From contig RCAB01000301.1 in NCBI GenBank assembly GCA_003640385.1, positions 1-64,000 on the forward strand: a stretch of DNA of 64,000 nt, read 5' to 3'. How positions within the stretch are numbered: the first letter of the stretch is position 1; each line of letters begins with the position of its first letter. Source of the stretch: Setaria digitata (taxonomy: Eukaryota > Nematoda > Chromadorea > Rhabditida > Setariidae). The notes beneath the pieces were generated by a model that searched no databases, was not told the DNA's origin, and saw only the letters and a list, made by a program, of their open reading frames with translations. Shown one piece after another: positions 12,010-26,803 of the stretch. The position numbers and the translations under genes are program-made.

Positions 12010-14225
12010 CGTTGCCTAAAATAAAGTAGCTGAATTTGATAAAGCTGCTGAAGATTAATTACACTGTATTAAAGAATGATCAGTTTTGAAATATTTCATG
12101 AACTTTTATGCACTCTGGAGTTACTGCAGGATGCAAATTTCATTATTCTTCTTGCAATTAATTATTCTTCATAAGTTGACATCAATAGTATTAGACAAAA
12201 TAAATTTTCCATCCTACAGATATCCTATTTTGCATAGAATACTAAATTGCATCCTAAAATTCAGTTAAAAATTTCCCCTCTTAATTTTTCCTTTTAAATA
12301 GTTCAGCAATTCTTGATAATGCAACTTTTTTTTTTTTCTATCTAATTTCTAAGCATTAATGAGAGACTGATATGATCTTGCTATGCATATTTGCATGATC
12401 AAAAAGCCTATCAGTTCTTGTTGATTCTAAGTTGTTGAAAAATCTTAAAGTAAAAAACAAAGTGGATAGGACGACATATGACATTCATTTCATTTCACTG
12501 CATAGTTAGCCAACTTCTAACGGATGCGAAGTAACAATTTCTCCTTTGTTTTTGCATATAAAACAATGCTGTATTGTTGGAAATGAACAGTTCACAAAAA
12601 ATACTATAGAGATCGAACTAACGCCAATTATCTTATCACTGCTCTCGTGCTACTAACCTGATTGATCTGTGAGGTGATAGACGTTGAAGCCAAAATATGA
12701 CAAGTTTTTAATGGTGGACTGCTTAAAAGTATATTACAATCATGGTGCAGTGTTTTGAATGACAGAAAAATATTATGTCCTGAAAAATATACGCAATTGT
12801 TTCCTTTTTTCTTTCTTTTTTTTCATAAATTGGGAATTGAGTTAGGACAGAAATGAAATAAGCCAAGTGAATTTGAGTATGATCAATGGAAACTCAGTTC
12901 TTTTAATAACAAAAATCTTACTTAGATTTTTTTTTACACAGATCTGAATCAAATAAACTAAACCGTTTCATAGTGACCAAAATTTGATTTGAATGAAAAG
13001 GAAGTGGGTCAAATAAAATGAAAACATCGATATAATAGTTCGAGAGCATTGCCCTGCAACGAATGCCGCCGATACATGATGATAGACAGAATCACACACA
13101 GAAATATCGCTACACTTTAATTTTCATAAGTTGATTAGACGAATAATTAGATTTTCTTTGATAGGTCATGATAAGAGCCATGATGAAGTATCAAAATATA
13201 GGAAATTATGACCATCTACAGCTTACATGATTAGCATTACCATTTTATAATGATACAGTGTAATAACACTGCATCTTCCATGACTTCATTTTATACCTTT
13301 CGCTAATTTTCAAATTTGAATTATATCTAAGAACTTTGTCAATTGCAAAATGTTTCACTTCATTGAGCTTTCTGTACTTTTCAGATAAACAGAAAAGTTA
13401 TTCCTTATACAAAACTACCATTGCACGACTATTGTACAGCCAATTTACTAATTGAAATCTAACATGGCACTGTCTTAACCTGTTTGCTAAAGATTCTGGC
13501 TTTTTTTTCTAACATGGCGCAGCCTTAACTCGTTTGTCAAAGATTTTACCTGTTCCAATTCATCTGTTATGTCGAATTTTCAGTTGAATCAGTCATGCTG
13601 TGCATTGTAGGGATTATTCCTAGTGTGATGGCGCATTTAGAACTGGAAGTTTCTGCTTGAGGAAGATTCTGATCAGTTTGAGAGGTTGACACGGCACAGG
13701 TAAAGAGACACCTGTCATTTTGTTGCTCGAAACTTCAATGATGCAACTTGGCCTTGTGAAAGGAAGGAATTTAGTGGGTCTGTGCATGCATCCCTCTCTC
13801 TCTGGAACTTTCTCTCATGACATTGAACTGATCAATGAAGATGTTAGATGAATAATAATTTCTCGTAGTTGGCCAAACCTGTCACACAGAGAGAGAACTT
13901 CTCACTCTATTAATCAATAAGCAACTCTGACCTCACACCACGAGTTCCCGAACACTTTATCAGTGAGCCTCACGACCTGAACTCTACTCTACTGCTTCAA
14001 CTCACTCGTTGCTGCTACTGTTGCGCACAGGAAGAGGACTGCAGGGTTGACAAATAAACGTCCCAATGACACCTACGCCAAAAAACTGGTCAGGTGAAGC
14101 TTGACAGCAGCAACGCGTGCAGGTATGCAAGCTCGAATGTAGGCGTGGCCTCTCCACATCACACCTTGCGAGGTTACGAAGTTCCCAGTTAGTCATCGGT
14201 AAGCGTCGGTTGCTACTACTCGGTC
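12010..14225. other. Divergent intergenic region
   Basis: This separates the minus-strand gene ending its 5' side at 12009 from the plus-strand membrane protein starting at 14226, so it probably holds both promoters. A 50-nt period tandem duplication lies at 13458-13547. I see no supported coding exon; the 60-codon open frame at 12086-12268 has no flanking splice signals. Confidence 0.55.
13458..13547. repeat. Degenerate tandem duplication, 50-nt period
   Basis: TCTAACATGGCACTGTCTTA at 13458 recurs as TCTAACATGGCGCAGCCTTA at 13508. About 40 nt of each copy align with several differences. It is an old local duplication in intergenic DNA. Confidence 0.8.
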
Positions 14226-14334
14226 ATGCAAACCCGAAGCACTCTGCTACTTGTCGATGCTGCCGTATGTCTCATCGCTGGGCTTCTACTTTTCATTGTG
14301 CCTTCTGTCATCGCTTCTTCAATTTTTGTAAGTT

Positions 14335-14393
<59 letters not shown>

Positions 14394-15260
14394 GATGGAA
14401 ATTAAATTTCAAACTTTACTCTCAGTACTTTGATGAACTTTTTTTAAACTTGACAACACAGTAGGCATGTATGCGTGCAAGCACTTTAACACTTGCAAAT
14501 TGAAAATGAACCCAAAAAGATTGCCCTGTTCGGTTATCATTGAATGATTGATTTAATCTTTAGACAAGATGGTTCTAAAGGTTACTTGATGTTATCTTAA
14601 ACTTCAAATCTTCTGGTATTGACTGGAAAACTCTTAAAAGTTATTTTGTGAACTATTTTAATAGTAGCAGTAATAATCAAGATACAATTCCTAAAACGAA
14701 TTCTGAGTTTCTTTTTTTTTTATTAATATTTCTAAAAAAAAAAAGAAATTGATTCATCGGTGAAACCTTCTGTCTTTGTCCTTCAAAATTAATGAAACTT
14801 AAGAATCTTGATGGTTGAGATATTTGCTCAAGGTTACGATGCGAAGTTGATCGTCGTGTAAAAAGATTTTGAAACCAGCAAAATTGCATATTGTTAAATT
14901 TTTCCAAGAATTACATTATAAAGTTTTTTTTCTCATTTTAATTCAAATCTTTTTTCTTATCTAGTTGCACTAATCATTAATTTACTTGAACCATTTTACA
15001 ACTCACTGTGTGAAGACTTTATCATTAATGAAAGAAAAAGAAATTTTAATTTAGATAAAACTGATGATATTCTCAGCTAAATAAGTTTTAAATTTAAAAA
15101 TTCGTTGAAATTTTTTTACAGATAGGTGAAACAGATGGCGTTCACTGGCATTTACTTCGATGTATTGGTTGCCAACATATTGGAGCTTGTTTCCTGATGT
15201 ATCGGCTAAGAAATTCTTCAGTTGAAGCACTCTCTGCTTGTTATCTGATTCGTGTTCTGG

Positions 15261-15291
<31 letters not shown>

Positions 15292-16958
15292 AAGAAAGAA
15301 CATTTAAACAATTTGCAAAATTTATCAGATAATTTCTTACCTTGGTGTTCGAAAGTTATCAGTGCATTGATGCCATAAAATTCCAACACATTGCGACAAC
15401 ATTCTTAACTGTGAATCATATCAGTGAAACAAAATCAATCTAATGATATAATCTGAATACCTTTCAGGGATTGCTATCAATGCTTCTGGTTCTTGCGCAC
15501 TGTTCAGCAGAAACACCAGATTTAATCTATCCTGATGTGAGCATTTTGTTTCAATTTTCTTGAGACCGAAAATAATTAGAATTGAAGGTGTAACTGGAAA
15601 AAAAAAATAAGATTTTAATTCTGGAATCAGTATTTGGTATTCAGAAATATCGTTTTTCTTTGCTACATTTTTTCTTCCTCTCCTTCTATTCAAATATTCC
15701 CAGTCACTGAAGAAAGTTCTCGAAGAAAAGACTAGTAAATTATGAAATTTAAATGCTACATCTAGCCATCATAATTTTCTCTTCTACAGTACCTGAAAAT
15801 AGCAAAATATTGGTGCTATAGTTGGCTAGCAATTCATCTGTATCTGCAAACAGCTCATCGATGGACCTTGGGTGAAACACTAATTAAAACTAATGTCCTG
15901 GAAAATGTATTATTCCAAGTAGACAGCCTTCTATCCGTAATAATTGGCGCTGCATGGCTTGCATTTCCTGAATGGCTGCTACATCGTCAGGTACCATTCC
16001 GCTTCCGAATTATATTTTTTCTAAATTTTCTAGAAAAAATTGTTTGCGTTTTATTTATAGTAATCTTTTGCATTAGTACCTATTATTATTATTTTTTGTA
16101 ACCATTACCCGTTGCAACATTAAATTATCCAATAAGAAGAATTTTCATATAAATTTAAGTTCTTCGAGATATTTTTATTCCATGCTTTCTTGTCCACTCA
16201 TTCATTTAGTGGCAATGAAACATTGTTTTACGGCTGGGAATTTTCCGCAAGCTCTCATTTATAATAGGTAATAAATGATTCAAATTCGATAATTAAATCT
16301 GAATTATATTTTGGCAAAAGAATTCCGACAATTTTCAGGTACGTGTACACTTGGATGAATCGCATGAATTTTGTGCCCGGCTTATGGGCACTGATTTCTT
16401 AACATCCTATGTAATCAGTAGTCACGCTTTGCACTGGAAAAGTTCGAGGGATCGTCTAGTTGCTCTTGATTCTCGATCACTGGTACGTTATCATTTTTTT
16501 TTTCTTTTATTATTTATGGCTTTTTGGGTAGTTGAAAAGAAATATCGTCATTTCATTGATGATTTAAAGGCGATAGCAAGCTTGAGTTGTAGTTTTCTCG
16601 CTTGGACTCATGTAGACTAATGAACATTAGTTCTCTAATGAGTCCACCTGAGTTCAACTTACAAACTTCCTCTAACCGTGTCATTACTTCCACATTTCAT
16701 GATTAGGATGCTAGTCGTTGCAAAAGAAAAAGAAGAAAAATTTCAATTTATAATCCTTTTTTTTAAATAAGGAAATTATAGATATGTGCGCTAACTTTGG
16801 CTGCTCAGATATGGTCCCAATATGCCTACTCAGAACATTGGAATGGGGTCCACTGGGTTGGCATATCGCTGATCTCATCTTGGACTGTTACTTCTATTTT
16901 ACTTCGATGTTATTCGACGACTCAAATAAAACGAGCAGAAGAGAAAAAAGTGTTCTGA
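14226..16958 (+). CDS. Unrecognised multi-pass membrane protein, 267 residues
   Basis: Exons: 14226-14327, 15122-15259, 15468-15536, 15790-15990, 16339-16482, 16809-16958. Every junction is phase 0 with good donors and acceptors. The upstream frame is closed by a TAG at about 14188, which supports the ATG at 14226. The N-terminus is a hydrophobic segment (VCLIAGLLLFIVPSVIASS, about residues 13-31). Further hydrophobic stretches follow: GLLSMLLVLAHC, WCYSWLAIHLYL, LLSVIIGAAWLAF, and near the C-terminus WVGISLISSWTVTSILL, so four to six membrane spans are likely. The short C-terminal tail is charged (KRAEEKKVF). I recognise no enzyme motif or family name. A TC microsatellite starts 13 nt after the first donor. 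The kinase gene follows on the same strand about 450 nt downstream. Confidence 0.8.
14341..14390. repeat. (TC)25 microsatellite in first intron
   Basis: An uninterrupted 50-nt TC run that begins 13 nt after the GTAAGT donor of the membrane-protein first exon. It is likely to vary in length between individuals. Confidence 0.97.
15261..15289. repeat. Long A run after a splice donor
   Basis: A run of about 28 A begins two bases into the intron after exon 2 of the membrane protein. The length is probably unreliable in the assembly. It makes an apparent lysine/phenylalanine-rich open frame on the minus strand that is not a gene. Confidence 0.85.
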
Positions 16959-17406
16959 GTTAAGCTTAACATGATAGGTTTCAGGCGATGCAACAATCAA
17001 ATAACTGTCTCAGTTTTTATCTCAAACAGTAGCACTTTTGCTCCATAATGTGTCACTTTTTGAGATTTATTAAATATCTGATAAATTTCAAAAAAATATT
17101 TATATATGTGGTGCATATTTTTTTTGCTTCTTTCTTTATACATAGATCCATTCATAATGTTAATTGAAAATCATAAAAGTTGAAAATGGAAATTTAAATT
17201 CGAAATTTTTCAACTGACACATAGCTTTCACCATTGCTGTATCGTCATGACATTATCGTATTGTTATTCATAATTTGATGAAAGTTTAAACTATAAATAG
17301 ACCTTTGTCTTGTGAATTATGCAAATTTCTGTTAGTGAAAATTATTGCTTTGAACGGAAAATTTTTATTGTTGATAGATTTCCTTGGCCGTTCTGGTCAG
17401 CGGCCA
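16959..17406. other. Spacer between two same-strand genes
   Basis: About 450 nt of AT-rich sequence between the membrane protein stop and the kinase start, with AATAAA-like polyadenylation sequences absent or weak. The distance is longer than the roughly 100 nt typical of nematode operons, so co-transcription is possible but not shown. Confidence 0.5.
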
Positions 17407-20252
<2,846 letters not shown>

Positions 20253-23200
20253 AACTCAAATGCCTAATAGACTGAAATTCATCTTTTATTAATTATGCAA
20301 GTATTCAATTTCGGCAGTCTTACTCTATCTCTACTCATAAAAATTCAAGCATTAGCAACTACCGCTGAAAGAAAAATAAAATTTGATATTACTAGCGCTG
20401 ATGTCACTTAGCTGAGCAACATCACTGTTGTATGTGTTGATGTCACTCAGCTGATCAGTGTCACTTTTCTATGAGAACTTTTTTGCGAAAAAATATCCAA
20501 AGGCGAAGAAAATGAAAGTAATTATGCTCACTTCGTTCAGCTCATTATATTTAACGAAGTCGAAAGCATCTGATGAAAAATTTGAAATTGATAAAGGTGA
20601 GAAAGGTGACGTGAATACTCGAATGGGAATCAAGACCATCAAGGATGAGGTACTATGTTCTAATTCTCATTAAATAATAATAATCTGATTCAGTGTAGAT
20701 AAATATCACCAGCTAGGTAGACAGATTCTGCTAACTAAAGAGGCAGTGTTGCCAATTAGTATCTAACATACCAGTTATTAAAGGTGAGTGGTGCTATGAC
20801 AATATTACACGGAAGGACAATCTTGAACTAGTTGTAACTTACCAGTAAAGCCAAGTGTTACCTTCTCAAGAGTGCTAAAATATTTAGGTGCTTTTGTTAG
20901 CAATTGAGTTGATGTTTTGACTTTCTGTCACCTAATCGTAACCATTTTGCAGTTATCAAATCCAGGTATCCTCACAGAATATTTATAAGTTCCTGAACTG
21001 AAATGAGAAAATCCAGACTATTTGAACTTGGCCTTTTTATTGTTAGCCTTAAAGAGTTCCTTAGAGAATGCGTTAGGAATATTTGGAAAGAGAGAATTTT
21101 TTATGGCTGAAGATGGCAATTTAAGTAATTTCAGATTAATTTGAAATTACATAAAAAAGCTAATTTTGCTCCATCAATTGATTTTTTCCGCTTGAGCAGC
21201 TGACGGGAGCTTCTACTTCCCAAGAGATTTATCCACCAAACGACGACCTTCACTGCATTCTTTCCTCTCCTCTTCAACAAATTTTCCACTCTCCTTTCCC
21301 TACCACTGATTAGTTCACTCTTCTTCTGTTAACCTGAGCTTCCTTATCACTCATATCACTATTCGATCATGAACAAGATTTATAGATCAATGTTACGTTA
21401 TTGTTGAAAGAAGAGGAAGAAGAAGCTGCATCACCTGTGAGCGGTGTCTCGCGAACTGATGATACGTTGCAGAAATTGGAAGAGTTGACATGACCTTCCA
21501 CCTATTATTTGAAACATTTCTTTTAGTTTGAAATTTCTTATTTTTCTTCAACTGAATTCAACATAATTTATTCCTATTTCCGAATCCAATTCAGCAAGCC
21601 TAAACTTCAAAGTTAAGAAATTATCAGATGAACCCAATTACACAGAGGTAACCCTTAAGAGAAACAGGTACATACACATATACACATCGATTATTGAGAA
21701 TTAAAAGTGATTGAGTGAGACGAAGATGTGGTTGTTGATGTGTTTTGAGGATAACTAATCCATCCCTCATAGTTATCCGGGGGAATTACACTACTAGCCT
21801 GAGATGTTCCGGTGGAGTTGTCGTTATTGAATGGTCATTGGTCGGTCGACTGATTAATTAATTAGTTATTGTCGGCCAGCAAAAGCCATACAGGTGAAAC
21901 AAAAGGGAGATTAAGTAGAAATGGAAGCAACCGTCCATTTCCTGAAAGTTGCAGATGGAGGATGACAGGGGGAAGGAAGTTCGAGAACAGTTGCCACTGC
22001 TAATACTACTTGCTTCATTTCTGTTTATGTTTCGTTCTCTCGATTGGTATGGAACGAACTTCCAATATTTGTTCGTTTTCAGCTAACTTAAATTGTTTGT
22101 GATTAGTTTATTTCCAAACATGTCATTTTCCCTTCCTTCCACTCCATCCAACAGGTGCTATGGGGGAAGAGCAGGTGATAATCAATCAATAAATTATCAT
22201 TCAATATTAACGATTTTTTCTACTAGATCTATTTTTATTTGGAAAGTTTTCGATCAGTTATCACTGCTCTAAATTAATTTTTTACCTCTGCAAAGTTTGC
22301 AATTTATATGTGTATATTGTGCTTTTTGATAATGATAATGTTTCAAAGTTGTTATACATTCAAAATCTTTTATTAATAAATTTAATACATTAATTACAAA
22401 AAACTAAACATAAAACATGAACTGTAATTGATAGCATAAAAAAAAAACTGAAATTTTTTGTTCTAATTTTTAAATTAATTAATTGTTTAAAACTTTGCAA
22501 TAATTTCTGATGAAGGAAAGTGTCATCATTTTTAGTTTTCTAAAAGATATTTTTCGATTTATAGTTGCATTTTTATAGTTCTTTTTCCCTTCCGCATTTT
22601 TCCGCTTCATTTTTCAAATGTACTTTTCAATTCAATTTCTTGCCAATGAAGTATGATCCATCATCTTCAACATTTTCAGGGATTTTCCCATCCTTCACGA
22701 ATTCTCAGAACTCCTCTGTTTACACTATTAACTATTTTATAGCACAAAATTTGAAAAGATCATTTCCTTTTTTTTTTTTTTTTGTTGAGTAAACTTGAAA
22801 ATAAACAGCAGGTTGCTGATAATAGAGTTTCAATCAATTCTATGCAATTCGCGTAAAAAAGATAATTTCTAACCGTAATTGGGAAGTAGTATAGTACCAC
22901 TTGCCAGTAAATTCTTAGCACCACATCTGCAGCTCGGATATTCTTCCAGGATTTAAAAAATTCTCATCTACGTTTATGTAGGTAAAAGTTTGCAAACACT
23001 TACTTGTATCAGATCCAAAGTGATCTGTAACTCTTCCTTTTTATTTTGCTTTTTTGCCAGAATTCTAATCCCTTCATTCCTTTCCGTTCCTTCTAACTGA
23101 TTGAGGAAACAAGCTTGTACTTAAGTAAATACACGAAAACCGGACAATTCGGAACGGCAACTCTGTGATTATGAAGGCAACTTCTGCCGTAGCTTTCTTC

Positions 23201-23665
23201 TCTATTAACTTCACTTAAAACAATCTCCAGCTGACACGAAGTGTGCTACAGCAGCTAATGATGCCTCAGAGTAGATTAGCTATTGCACTCTCGAGAATCT
23301 CCACCTCACCTTAGTTACTTCGAGCATTCATATTGTCTGTTATCTATTGGTAAGAAAGTTCCAGTCTGACGCCATTAGTGAGATCGTGCGCTTAAATTTT
23401 GAGTGTCAGAAACTTCTTGGAAGTGGTATCAGGTGGTTTTCACTTGTACTGCAAAGTTGGTTGGCGTGTTAAAATTTTTATATTTTATGGAAAAATCATT
23501 GATATGAATTACCTGTTATCGATTATTGTTTCTCAATACAATCAGCTCATTTTTTACTTTTTCAGCTTATAACTACGATCCTGTTTCTTGATCGATTCCA
23601 ATCTGATCAATATATCTTCGCTTATCGACTTTTTCTCACACTGTCGCCTTTGTCAGATCTAAAGA
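20253..23665. other. Kinase to profilin spacer with weak coding hints
   Basis: No gene is firmly supported. Two weak candidates exist. On the plus strand, 20512-20649 (46 codons from an ATG, ending in GAG before GTACT) joins in phase to 21386-21493 (acidic exon ending KLEELT and a stop). On the minus strand, 21798-21691 follows a TCTCAG acceptor and reads 35 codons rich in Ser/Thr to a stop. Each has at most one junction, which chance can supply. The 3' end of this stretch should hold the profilin promoter. Confidence 0.45.
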
Positions 23666-25400
23666 ATGTCCTGGACAGATTTAGTTAATAACAATTTAGT
23701 CGGCTCCGGTAACGTCTCCAAAGCTGCCATTTGTGGCTTTGATGGATCAGTTTGGGGAAAATCTGATAATTTCAAGGTGAGCAAAGATTTAAAAAAAACT
23801 TTTTTTTTTCATCGTATTATAAGCTTTACTTCATCGCAAATGTCAGCTAGATATGAACACTACAAAATACCCAAATATTTAATTTAAGAACCCTCGAAAA
23901 TCTCGAGCAAGACACATCATACTGCTTCACTCTCGCAAGCAAAACCTTATTTCTTTATATAAATTTAATTCCTGACCATTATACTAAAATATCTAGACTG
24001 TCATTGCCTAGTTTTCTTGTTGAACTATGAACTTTTATTGGATAGTTTATGTAGACTAAATAGTTGTAAAATTAAGCCTTTTCGGGTCGAAATTATTGGA
24101 AAACATGACTTCATTTTCATCCTGCAAGGAAGACGATTGGAACGTGAATGTTATAACAAAATAAAATAATTAGAATTTGCTTCTGTAGATGATTTTTAAC
24201 CTTTGTACATTTATAAGAGAGTTTCACCGAACAGAAAGCATATCCTTAGAGATGAGTACAATGTTTGCTTTAAATATTAATCATTACCGGTAGGTGTGGG
24301 TGTATCAAAAACTTCTGCTACTCATTGACATGATAAAGCTAACGTTCGAAACTATGTAGAAATTGAATGAAAAGTCTAGTCTAGACAGGATGATTGAAAG
24401 AGAATTGATCGAAGCCTAGCTAAGAGTAGGAACTTTTGAATCGACATTTTTTTTTCTTTAAAAAGGCGCCTTACCAGTTTCTTAAACGAAGTTATCGAAG
24501 TTATCGGAGAATTGTTTTCAATGATTTTTATTAATAAATAAATATTATTAATCTAAACAATTAGTTATCAGAACCGTCAGATAGTGTGAAAATTTTAGAT
24601 ATCAGAACAAAAGAGGGCAGGAGTGGGAAAGGCGATAGAAAGATATGAAGATCATAAATGAAATCGAAAAATAAACCTCTCGAAGTGTATATATCTTTTC
24701 CGGTATGAAATTACCACAAACAGATAGTGAACTATCAAAAAGTTATAAGTTCTAGCTGGATCCAGCAGAAGCTGCAGCAGCCGGAAAAGGATTCCAGAAT
24801 AAAGACACCCTGTTGGGTACGGGCATGAAATTTGAAGGCGAGAAATATTTCGTGCTTCAAGCTGATGATGAAAGAATCATCGGGAAAAAAGGATCAACCG
24901 GGTTTTTTATCTATAAAACTGGACAAGGTTATCAGTCAATCTATTCAGTTAAATGAAAAATTTAAAAGTTATGCAAAATTGCTAAAAATTATCTTTCAAA
25001 TATTTAAAATGTACAGAAGCTAGAGGAAAAAAAGCATTTCATAAATTTTTACTTCACAGAAACAATATAAAATCCAGTCTGAGCTAATCTTTTTCAGTTC
25101 TTCTCTCTCGAAGATTAATCATTTCAGCTAATTTAAATATTTTGAAATTGAATTTTTCCTACCAATTTTTTTCTCTTTTTTTTTGTAGGTAAATCAACAA
25201 TAGCAAATGACGAAATTAATTATTGAGTCTTGAGAAGTTTTAATAGCTAATCGGATCAGCGTACTGATCAGACTGATCATTTTACTAAATTCTCATTTTC
25301 AGCAGTGATAATTTCAATATACGAAGGAGGCGTACAACCTGAACAGTGCAGCAAAACAACGGGAGCTCTTGCCGATTATTTTAAAAGTATTAATTACTGA
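23666..25400 (+). CDS. Profilin
   Basis: Profilin binds monomeric actin, helps exchange its nucleotide and feeds actin to poly-proline-bearing nucleators at the cell cortex. Exons 23666-23776, 24756-24927 and 25303-25400 join in phase to 126 residues, the usual length. The protein starts MSWTDLVNNNLVGSGNVSKA and has the conserved GFDGSVWGKSD, the block GTGMKFEGEKYFVLQADD, RIIGKKGSTGFFIYKTGQ and the C-terminal SKTTGALADYFKSINY. The pattern closely resembles nematode profilins as I recall them. The start is ten bases after a GTCAG acceptor. An AATAAA at 25617-25622 is a candidate polyadenylation signal. The gene stands alone, with more than 1 kb on each side. Confidence 0.97.
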
Positions 25401-26803
25401 ATGGATGTCTGTTATTCGATGTGTTCTTTTTTTTTTGATTGATTCGTAAGTTTTAATTTAATTTATTCTGTGTAAACTGGAAGAAACTTTACAGTAAGAC
25501 GTGAGTGAAAAGCTTCAAGACTACTGTTCCTCATTCAACCAATTAAAACAAAACAAAAATTAAGAATCCAAAGCGAAATAGGATACTATTTAAAGTTCTT
25601 TTGCTGTTTGTTCAGTAATAAAGAAACTGTTCGCTGTAAGAAACGTTTCAGTAGCTCAGTGATCCGACTGTAATCTTGAATTTCAGATATGGGTGCCTTC
25701 ATTGCTACTGTGCTGTGCTACTGTCTCGCATCCATAAGTTTTAATTTAAGCCGAGAAAATATGTGCTCAATGTTGCATTTCTATTGAATAGTTCTAATTT
25801 TATTTATTATAACTATGATTAAATCGTGTGTGATTCTAAATTATGCTCGGTTTCGTGCAGGGATGGAAAAAGAATTTGAATAATAAAATATAAGTAAAAT
25901 GAATTTTTTTTTAGAGATTTCAGTAAGTTGGCAACTGAGTCAATATTTAAATTTGTAGTTAATTTTCAGTTCGATTTAAAAACTGCTCCAAAATCGATTG
26001 TTTGTGGCGGTAAAATTTCAGTTATTTTTTCATTTCAGTTTAATTTTGTGGATATTTAAATGAAAACAAGTGATTGTTGACAATTTCAAAATAAAATGTC
26101 TATTTCTTTGTAATTATAATATGGCAAATTGAGGCATGTTGATAAAAATTTTGTCTAATTTGAAACTGACTTTTCTGTATAATAAAAATTTAGAAATAAC
26201 ACGAATTGCAAGAGTAAATGAGAAGTTAAAAGAGTAACGAGTAAATGATACTTGGCCAGCTATTCACTTGAGCCAATTGTATAAAATCAATTATTAGCTA
26301 TTATTTCTCTCTCTGAAGCCAACTGCTACTGAACGGTCGACAATAAACATTTATTTTTATCAATATGGTACCATATTGTTCATGAAAATGGTAATTCAAT
26401 AATTTTGAACTAGGCTGAGAGAGCCAATCAAAAACCCAGGACTGCCTAGAAAGTGAAAAATTTTTCTAAATTAAATATTTAAAAATTCTTTAATTAAACC
26501 ATTTCTTGCTGGACTCAATTTACTTTTGCGAAAGCTTTGCGTAACATTTTGTGTTGAAAGCATTTCAGTGTGTGGTCGTTGAACTACGTCAGATGTTAGT
26601 GGTATTAAAAAAATTCTTTCAATTTAAATTCTTCGGAACACATAAACCAGTGTTATTGAATTACCATTGCTTTTCTTTTCCAATCTGTTCTCACTCATTC
26701 CCTCCACTGAATTTGATATATACTACAATTAAGTACTTACTAATTACAGCCAATTTTGCTTCCAGTTTCGGATGAATTTTCAATAAGATGCTATTTCATT
26801 AAG
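25401..26803. other. Profilin 3' region and upstream region of next gene
   Basis: AT-rich sequence holding the profilin 3' UTR (AATAAA at 25617) and the unresolved 5' end of the cysteine-rich membrane protein. That gene needs an upstream exon ending in phase 2 that supplies the start codon; I could not pick one out. The ATG at 26593 downstream of a TTTCAG is a candidate but its nearby donors have the wrong phase. Confidence 0.5.

Noticed and set aside
15051..15693. Two minus-strand frames of 112 and 90 codons
   Set aside because: They are antisense to exons 2 and 3 of the plus-strand membrane protein, whose exon chain keeps phase; part is the A-run translated as phenylalanine.
23200..23330. 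Minus-strand first exon plus second exon upstream of profilin
   Set aside because: An ATG exon with a good donor can be joined to an open segment, but the intron would be about 31 nt, below the nematode minimum.
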